Assembly (NCBI GenBank): GCA_026987995.1 | Contig: JALSMC010000208.1 | Span: 1 to 11,925, forward strand | Length of the DNA: 11,925 nucleotides | From: Sulfurimonas sp. | GTDB taxonomy: Bacteria > Campylobacterota > Campylobacteria > Campylobacterales > Sulfurimonadaceae | Reading direction: 5' to 3' | In this document: positions 8,101 through 11,925 of the stretch, in pieces | How positions within the stretch are numbered: position 1 is the stretch's first letter | How the letters are laid out: every line of letters begins with the position of its first letter | Notes under the pieces: generated by a model | What the model was told of the DNA's origin: nothing | Seen by the model: only the letters and a program-made list of their open reading frames with translations | Database searches by the model: none | Made by a program: the position numbers and the translations under genes

Positions 8101-8424
8101 ACTATGGTCATGCAAAACCTCTTTGTGCTGTACATGTTGTAGATAATTTTCAAAAACTTCATCAACAACATCTCTCTGTTTTACAAGTGAACGAAGAGTG
8201 TTTGGTGAAGAATTTCCTAAGTACATTACCGTCATACCACGTTCACGAGATATGTTGTTTACAAGTTTGTTAAGTTCTCGATTTTCAGAGAGCTTATCTT
8301 GTAGGATTTGTGCTGCCGTATAGTTTTCATACGAGTTAAAAACGAAATAACTGGTAATAGAGATTAAAATAACAATTGGAAGAAGACTAATAAGTCTAAG
8401 TCGGTTTTTGAGTCCTAGTTGCAT
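5161..8424 (-). CDS. Membrane hybrid histidine kinase with NIT-like sensor and three receiver-like domains
   Basis: This 1087-residue kinase is anchored by a membrane segment at about 11-30 and a second at about 317-338. Between them lies a helical periplasmic sensor that resembles NIT (nitrate/nitrite-sensing) domains, with the ISRERGMTVMYLG stretch at 58-70. An unusual Cys/His cluster lies at 97-117. A HAMP-like helix pair (about 338-392) leads to the HisKA domain with phospho-acceptor H413 in SHEIRTPLNG. The ATPase domain has N530 in NLLSNAVKFT, DSGIGV at 564-569 and GGTGLGL at 593-599. A degenerate receiver (about 648-757) follows, lacking the acidic pair. A canonical receiver (about 787-905) has E792/D793, D836, T869 and K891. 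After a hexapeptide-repeat linker (929-963), a third, degenerate receiver (about 970-1087) keeps only an aspartate at D1020. It sits 15 bases behind the Hpt gene. The NIT assignment, and hence any nitrate or nitrite ligand, is tentative. Confidence 0.93.
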   Translation of the reverse strand: MQLGLKNRLRLISLLPIVILISITSYFVFNSYENYTAAQILQDKLSENRELNKLVNNISRERGMTVMYLGNSSPNTLRSLVKQRDVVDEVFENYLQHVQHKEVLHDHSKGISECHTCSNLASLQIDLSEIVKTRILVDEHNTNFKDVYENIYGKTQHTAITQLEEITSHQLDREINAYAAQYISLVRASEYTSDERDFISFAIARSTEFEEEEINEWISLIAKADAINYTTLSNQELISELDGIFKNEESLELFDDINTERAGILFSSSEGEYEITSGIWFAMLSEKTNTISTAEDLILTAMDRRAVTVKADALQFLTITLTVWLVSIILAILGFLLSNEIARNIKNLEHVLQRVAADTAEGEESVDIDLHTAKGTSEAYDLLERIIEQTRHDKESAQEASEAKSMFLANMSHEIRTPLNGIVGFTELLKDTGLKEEQTEFVEIIEKSSENLLEIINNILDLSKIESNKLEIEDIAFSPAEEFESAVDVYAVRASEKHIDLGCFIDPELEHPIKGDPTKIKEVIINLLSNAVKFTSSSGAINVDIRKLDSQQDGITRVRFEVQDSGIGVTSEQKAKIFDAFSQADTSITRKYGGTGLGLTISSRFIELMGGQLDLHSEPGEGTTFFFTLDFEEIETLNDTVKGTFSSINALVLESAHKTKRQDIYLREYLDFYGISYTSFKDLNELETLQRQVNYDLVIVDYDYADEDSLSHYSALPQELILLTKSYFMKKIDSMNLEIYKTLYEPLNNSKLRQTLDNIHSENFSAKRAKKVNRKKFNAETSRFNANVLIAEDNIINQKLIKRTLEDLGLTITIASNGLEAFQKRKDGNFDLIFMDIQMPYLDGMEATKEILEYEEDYNQPHVPILALTANALKGDRERFLEAGLDEYTTKPLVRAEIIALLNHFLADYIVETSNVPENIQAINHDEAEIEVPEEIEVSEEIEVPDEIEIPDEIEIPEEIEVPTTATYQADILIAKKSLFEAKFFAKILDKLEYSYEIATSISEIENKIEENSYKVILLDKECEGLDLESFSALLKDRNTKEELDSKLIVITDPSMPEDSTDVDYADESVKNTLSKDLLRLLIEKFI
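5536..5640. repeat. 18-base tandem repeat in the kinase linker
   Basis: Almost six tandem 18-base units encode E-I-E-(V/I)-(P/S)-(E/D) repeats, residues 929-963 of the hybrid kinase, between its canonical and terminal receivers. Two adjacent units are identical over all 18 bases (5555-5572 and 5573-5590), and the others differ by a few bases. The unit is a multiple of three, so copy-number change would lengthen or shorten the linker without breaking the reading frame. Confidence 0.9.
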
Positions 8425-8439
8425 ATATTGAATCCCTTT

Positions 8440-10002
8440 TTAGTTTGATAGTTCTGCTGTCGCAGTAATTATGTTGTTTAGATTATCTTGTATATCATCT
8501 ATACTATTAGCATGAATGATAGATTCAAGATCAGTAGTAAACATTGTCAGTCGCATATTATCACTCATACCTTTGAGTTTTAATGCATAAGCTTTACAAG
8601 CCTGTAAGTCATCACTATCTAAAGTACTTTGAATAGACTTGTGTAGTTGGCTGGCTTCTTCAATATAGTCATTAAAAAGTTCATTAAAGCTTTCTTGATC
8701 TATCCCAATCTCATTAGCAATTGATTCTTTAGAATAAGTGACTTGTGTTTCTTTTTCTGTTGCGATTTCTAAAACTTCATCGAGTTCATCGAGTTCATCG
8801 AGTTCATCAATTTTTATATCTAAACTCTCTAGAGGTTCATCTGAAATTTCAAGAGCATCACCATATAAATCATCTTCAATTTCATCTTTAAAAGATATAT
8901 CAAGCTTCTCTTCTACGACTTCTTCTTCAGGCTCTTGAGCAACTGGAGTTTCAATCTCTTTTTCAATAATGATTTCTTCACCCGCTAGTTTAGAGATGAT
9001 TTTGTAAAAAGTATTTAAATTCTCTTCTATTGCATTTAAGTTATCAGATGTATTGATTAAAGTAAGTGTTTCTAGTGCATCTTCTATTCTTAAGTTGGCT
9101 GCAACACCTTTGAGTTTATGTGATAGTATACGTAAGTTGTCTAAGTCCTGCTCATCAAGTGCTATGTAGAGGTTCTCTTTAAACTCTTTTGCTTGTCCTA
9201 TGAAATCTTGAATAAATTCTTCAATGAGGTCAAGTGGTAAGCCAAGTTCATCAGAAGCTACTTTTGGATCATATACATAACCATTATCAAAGTTTTCTTG
9301 AACAACTTGAACTTGCGGAGTGACTACTACTACTTCTTCTTCTTGGGGAGAAACCAAAAGGTCATCGTCAAAGTTCACATCTAAACTCATATCTTCTAAA
9401 TCAAGTTTTTCATCAATCTCGAAAGAGTCTTCTAAATCTTCGCTCGCTAACTCTTCTTCAAAAGCATCATTAACAACATTTAAATCAACTTCTATTGGAG
9501 TTTCGTATGGGTCTTCTTGAACACTTGGGCTTGATTGAAGTTCTTCTTCTATGTCATTGGTATCAAACTCATCACTTATCTCTGGAGTATTGAAAATTTG
9601 CTGTGATTGAACTTGATTTTGCGGTAGTTCTCTAGTTGTTATATCTCCAGATATACGTTCATTTTCACTTGCATTAAGTTCTCTTAGGTTCTGAAGAGTT
9701 ACCATATATGCTTTAGCGGATGGATTGTCCACTAAAAAAGTAGTAGTGATTTGTAAGGTACATTTGTAACTTTTGTTATTTACATTAATAATAACTTTTG
9801 ATTCTTCGCTTGATTCGGCACAGGTAATGAAGTCAATCCAATGTACATGTTTGAAGTTATGAACATACCCAGGTGTTTTTACAAATAAGTCAGCAAAATC
9901 TGTAACTTCAGTACGAAGTCCAGCTAAGTCTTTAAAACCTAAAGTCTTAAGATCTTTTTCATCTATTCCAATGAATTCTTTTTTAAAATTATATATTAGC
10001 AT
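8440..10002 (-). CDS. Tandem Hpt-domain phosphotransfer protein with PAS-like N-terminus
   Basis: This 520-residue protein has three folded parts joined by very acidic linkers. Residues 1-108 resemble a PAS-like alpha/beta domain, a tentative call. Residues about 244-338 form an Hpt domain with phospho-acceptor H295 in SHKLKGVAANLRI. Residues about 424-518 form a second Hpt domain, clearly an internal duplicate: (I/V)A-(S/N)-E-(L/I)-G-(L/I) and KLKG...N(L/M)R(L/I) align in both. In the second copy the histidine is replaced by leucine (L474 in ALKLKG, codon TTA), so it cannot be phosphorylated there. Linkers at about 120-240 and 340-420 are rich in Glu and Asp, including a DEL repeat at 399-409. 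No membrane segment is present. It lies 4 bases after the PAS gene and 15 before the kinase gene. Its role is inferred as shuttling phosphate between the kinase receiver and the terminal response regulator. Confidence 0.85.
   Translation of the reverse strand: MLIYNFKKEFIGIDEKDLKTLGFKDLAGLRTEVTDFADLFVKTPGYVHNFKHVHWIDFITCAESSEESKVIINVNNKSYKCTLQITTTFLVDNPSAKAYMVTLQNLRELNASENERISGDITTRELPQNQVQSQQIFNTPEISDEFDTNDIEEELQSSPSVQEDPYETPIEVDLNVVNDAFEEELASEDLEDSFEIDEKLDLEDMSLDVNFDDDLLVSPQEEEVVVVTPQVQVVQENFDNGYVYDPKVASDELGLPLDLIEEFIQDFIGQAKEFKENLYIALDEQDLDNLRILSHKLKGVAANLRIEDALETLTLINTSDNLNAIEENLNTFYKIISKLAGEEIIIEKEIETPVAQEPEEEVVEEKLDISFKDEIEDDLYGDALEISDEPLESLDIKIDELDELDELDEVLEIATEKETQVTYSKESIANEIGIDQESFNELFNDYIEEASQLHKSIQSTLDSDDLQACKAYALKLKGMSDNMRLTMFTTDLESIIHANSIDDIQDNLNNIITATAELSN
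8776..8810. repeat. 9-base tandem repeat in the Hpt-protein linker
   Basis: TTCATCGAG is repeated three times exactly (8776-8802), followed by a partial fourth copy ending TTCATCAA. On the minus strand it encodes D-E-L repeats (about residues 399-409) in the acidic linker between the two Hpt domains. The unit is in frame, so slippage would only change linker length. Confidence 0.85.
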
Positions 10003-10006
10003 ATAT

Positions 10007-10429
10007 CTACCCCTGCTCTTGTGTTTCTAGCATTTTTTTATATGTTTCTTCTGCTTCTTTTATATTTTTTCTTGAATCTTCTTTTCTCACTGCAATATAG
10101 CCAGTGATTTCAGTTTCTCCATCAGCGATTATAGGAATTATCTCGGTTTCAACCCAGTAGTACATACCGTCTTTTCTTAAGTTCTTTACAAGACCATTCC
10201 ATGATTGCCCCCCTGAAATCGTTTCCCACATTTTGGCAAATATTATCTTTGGCATATCGGGATGACGAATTATATTTTGGGACTTTCCTATAAGTTCATC
10301 TGTCGTGTAGTCTGAAGCTATTGCAAAAGCTCGATTTGCATATGTAATAAAGCCGTTTGTATCAGTTTGACTGATAATTACATCTCCGGCATAAATATAC
10401 TCTTTGTCTATTGGTATCACTTTTTCCAT
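10007..10429 (-). CDS. Stand-alone Aer/CetB-type PAS sensor protein
   Basis: This 140-residue protein is one PAS domain with a short charged C-terminal helix. It carries the hallmark stretch of the Aer family: N-x-(I/V)-RHPDMP (about 52-61), F-A-K-M-W (64-68), W-N-G-L-VKN-x-RK-x-G (77-88) and YYWV (90-93). In E. coli Aer and Campylobacter CetB this PAS type binds FAD and senses redox or energy state; FAD binding here is inferred from that similarity. It has no membrane segment and no transducer domain, so like CetB it must signal through another protein. It is the first gene of the cluster with the Hpt protein, hybrid kinase and receiver, which makes those the most likely partners. An AAGG ribosome-binding site lies 7 bases before the ATG. 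A chemoreceptor encoded elsewhere is an alternative partner. Confidence 0.9.
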   Translation of the reverse strand: MEKVIPIDKEYIYAGDVIISQTDTNGFITYANRAFAIASDYTTDELIGKSQNIIRHPDMPKIIFAKMWETISGGQSWNGLVKNLRKDGMYYWVETEIIPIIADGETEITGYIAVRKEDSRKNIKEAEETYKKMLETQEQG

Positions 10430-10489
10430 TAAAAAACCTTAAATAACTAGAATCGATATAAATATATCATAAACAAAGCTAATTAAAAC
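10430..10489 (-). promoter_or_regulatory. Intergenic region with possible promoter of the signalling operon
   Basis: The 60 bases between uvrC and the PAS gene are the only gap large enough for a promoter of the four-gene cluster. On the minus strand TATGAT at 10471-10466 (5 of 6 matches to TATAAT) is the best -10 candidate, and AAGG at 10440-10437 is the ribosome-binding site. No -35 box and no terminator hairpin for uvrC is evident, so read-through from uvrC is possible. Confidence 0.35.
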
Positions 10490-11925
10490 TTATTTATAAA
10501 ACTTTTTAATGTTTTTTGCATCTTTTGCATTTAAAACTGCACTTATTTCCTCAAATGAAGCATTTTTGAGTTCATTAAATGTTCCAAATATGTTTAAGAG
10601 TTTTTGCACTTTTGCATGTGAAATACCACTTAAACTCAGAAGTTTACTCTCTTTGTCAAGTTTGAGTTTTGTTTTTTTATGAAATGTAATAGCTGATCTG
10701 TGTGCCTCATCTCTTAAGTTTTGTGCCCATTGTAGACGTTTATCACTGTTTTGAAGTCTAAAAACATCATCTTTTGTATAAAGAATATCATTTGCTTTAC
10801 CTTTAGCTCTGTGTGTTTTAGCATCAATTTTTTCTTTAGATATAGCTATAACATCAAGATTTATTGCATTTGAAGCTAAAATCTCTATGGCAAGTTTTAA
10901 AAGAGTAGCACCACCATCAAGTATCCACAGGTCAGGTGGAGAACTTTTAGAAAAACTAGCAACTCTTCGCGAAAGTGTTTCTCTCATCTGTCCGTACTCA
11001 TCTTTAGCTTCTAAATGATAAGTTCTGTAAGATGTTTTTTCAAACTTTCCATCTTCATAGACTATCATGGCTCCAACAGTTGCTACACCTGACATATGTG
11101 AGTTGTCAAAGACTTCTACTCGTGAGGGAACTTTTTCTAAAGAACAAAGCTCTTGTATCTGTAGGGGAATCTTTGTATGGTCTATTTTTTTATCGCGTTT
11201 GAGAAGTTCTTCTGCATTTAAAAGGGCGAGTTCTATAAGGTCTCTGCGTTTAGAACGCTGGGGTACAGATATGTTTGCTTTTTTTTCAAAAACAGTGCTG
11301 AGATGATTTTGTATTAAACTAAGTCCCTCAATCTCTTTGGCTAGAAGTATAGGTGCAATGATAGGGGGCTTTTCTTCCTTATAATAATCAAGTAAAACTC
11401 TATAGTAAAGTTCATCTTCATAATAACTATCATTTATGTTTATAAAATCATGTGAGGAAGATATTATCTTACCATTACGCATAAATATTCTCACTACTAC
11501 TGCACGAGTAAGAGAATTTTTCACAACAAAGATGTCATAGTTCTCACTGCTTGCAAAATCTATCTCACTCTTAATTTCTGAGCGACTAATTCTTTCTATC
11601 CTATCACGAAGTTCGCCTGCTTCTTCAAAACGCATCTCATCTGCATAAAATTCCATTTTTTCTTCTAAATTTTTAATAAGAGTTTTTTTATTTTTAATGA
11701 GTTTTGTCCCAAGGTCTATCTCTAGTTTATATCGTTCTTGACTCACAGGAAGTTCACAAGGACCAAGACATTTATCTATTTGATGATAGAGGCAGAGTTT
11801 ATGAGATTTCAAGCAGGATTTCTTTTGAACAAGTTTGCATATCTCATAAACAGAGTCTAAAATATCCCTTGCACCTACAGAGTAAGGACCAAAATAAGTA
11901 ATATCTTTACTCTTAATAATCTTTC
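10490..11925 (-). CDS. uvrC: UvrABC excinuclease subunit C, 5' end outside the window
   Basis: The reading frame is open to the window edge, giving about 478 C-terminal residues of a protein normally near 600. The missing part holds the GIY-YIG 3'-incision active site. What remains begins with [21 protein letters not shown], the end of the GIY-YIG domain, then the Cys-rich [17 protein letters not shown] (UvrB-binding) motif follows, coded at about 11677-11573. Next is the RNase-H-like 5'-incision domain with EVFDNSH (Asp at 11107-11105), ILDGG (Asp at 10918-10916) and [14 protein letters not shown] (His at 10702-10700). The end is a helix-hairpin-helix DNA-binding region. UvrC makes both incisions around bulky DNA lesions handed over by UvrA and UvrB. 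A TTG at 11812 is an internal leucine codon, not the start. Visible active-site residues are intact. Confidence 0.97.
   Translation of the reverse strand, partial: KIIKSKDITYFGPYSVGARDILDSVYEICKLVQKKSCLKSHKLCLYHQIDKCLGPCELPVSQERYKLEIDLGTKLIKNKKTLIKNLEEKMEFYADEMRFEEAGELRDRIERISRSEIKSEIDFASSENYDIFVVKNSLTRAVVVRIFMRNGKIISSSHDFININDSYYEDELYYRVLLDYYKEEKPPIIAPILLAKEIEGLSLIQNHLSTVFEKKANISVPQRSKRRDLIELALLNAEELLKRDKKIDHTKIPLQIQELCSLEKVPSRVEVFDNSHMSGVATVGAMIVYEDGKFEKTSYRTYHLEAKDEYGQMRETLSRRVASFSKSSPPDLWILDGGATLLKLAIEILASNAINLDVIAISKEKIDAKTHRAKGKANDILYTKDDVFRLQNSDKRLQWAQNLRDEAHRSAITFHKKTKLKLDKESKLLSLSGISHAKVQKLLNIFGTFNELKNASFEEISAVLNAKDAKNIKKFYK

Noticed and set aside
8735..9520. Serine-rich plus-strand open frames across the Hpt gene
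   Set aside because: Ser runs are what the antisense of Glu/Asp-rich linkers yields; no start signal or domain supports them.
10450..10480. A flagellar sigma-28 promoter (CGATTC at 10455-10450 on the minus strand) before the PAS gene
   Set aside because: The -10-like string matches CGATWT only partly, and no TAAA or TAAGTTT box lies at the required distance.
11705..11812. A uvrC start codon at TTG 11812 giving a 440-residue protein
   Set aside because: The same frame continues upstream to the window edge with typical UvrC sequence ([18 protein letters not shown]), so the TTG encodes an internal leucine and the gene is only cut by the window.
1..11925. CRISPR arrays, tRNA or rRNA genes, insertion sequences or phage attachment sites
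   Set aside because: No spaced direct repeats, cloverleaf sequences, transposase-like frames or flanking duplications were seen on either strand; the only tandem repeats are inside coding linkers.

Overview
The window looks like chromosome of a Sulfurimonas-type member of the Campylobacterota. The clues are AT-rich DNA, a bamD-lon gene pair, promoters with good -10 boxes but poor -35 boxes, a stand-alone Aer/CetB-type PAS protein, and a UvrC with Campylobacterota-like features. This placement is inference from gene content; no rRNA or other marker gene lies in the window.

Region 1 (about 1-1440) is accessory. A MNT nucleotidyltransferase gene and a HEPN gene overlap by 19 bases (93-835). They carry the hallmark residues of the MntA-HepT (type VII) toxin-antitoxin system, GSx9DxD in one and RX4HXY in the other. 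A Uma2-family (DUF820) PD-(D/E)xK nuclease-fold gene (838-1380, minus strand) converges on the HEPN gene with only 2 bases between the stop codons. It has its own promoter, which lies inside a near-perfect palindrome.

Region 2 (1441-4738, plus strand) is core: bamD, an outer-membrane beta-barrel assembly lipoprotein, followed 24 bases later by lon, the ATP-dependent protease. A symmetric hairpin follows in the 32-base gap to the next, convergent gene.

Region 3 (4771-10429, minus strand) is a compact four-gene signalling cluster. In transcription order it encodes a stand-alone Aer-type PAS protein, a 520-residue protein with one intact and one degenerate Hpt domain, a 1087-residue membrane hybrid histidine kinase with a NIT-like sensor and three receiver-like domains, and a single-domain CheY-like receiver. 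Gaps of 4, 15 and 12 bases indicate one operon. Together these supply every step of a multistep phosphorelay (His-Asp-His-Asp), but no member has a DNA-binding or enzymatic output domain, so the output partner must lie elsewhere. This is the most interesting system in the window, with an unusual Cys/His cluster in the sensor and tandem-repeat acidic linkers in both the kinase and the Hpt protein.

Region 4 (10490-11925, minus strand) is the C-terminal four fifths of uvrC (nucleotide excision repair), cut off by the window edge. It lies 60 bases upstream of the signalling operon on the same strand.
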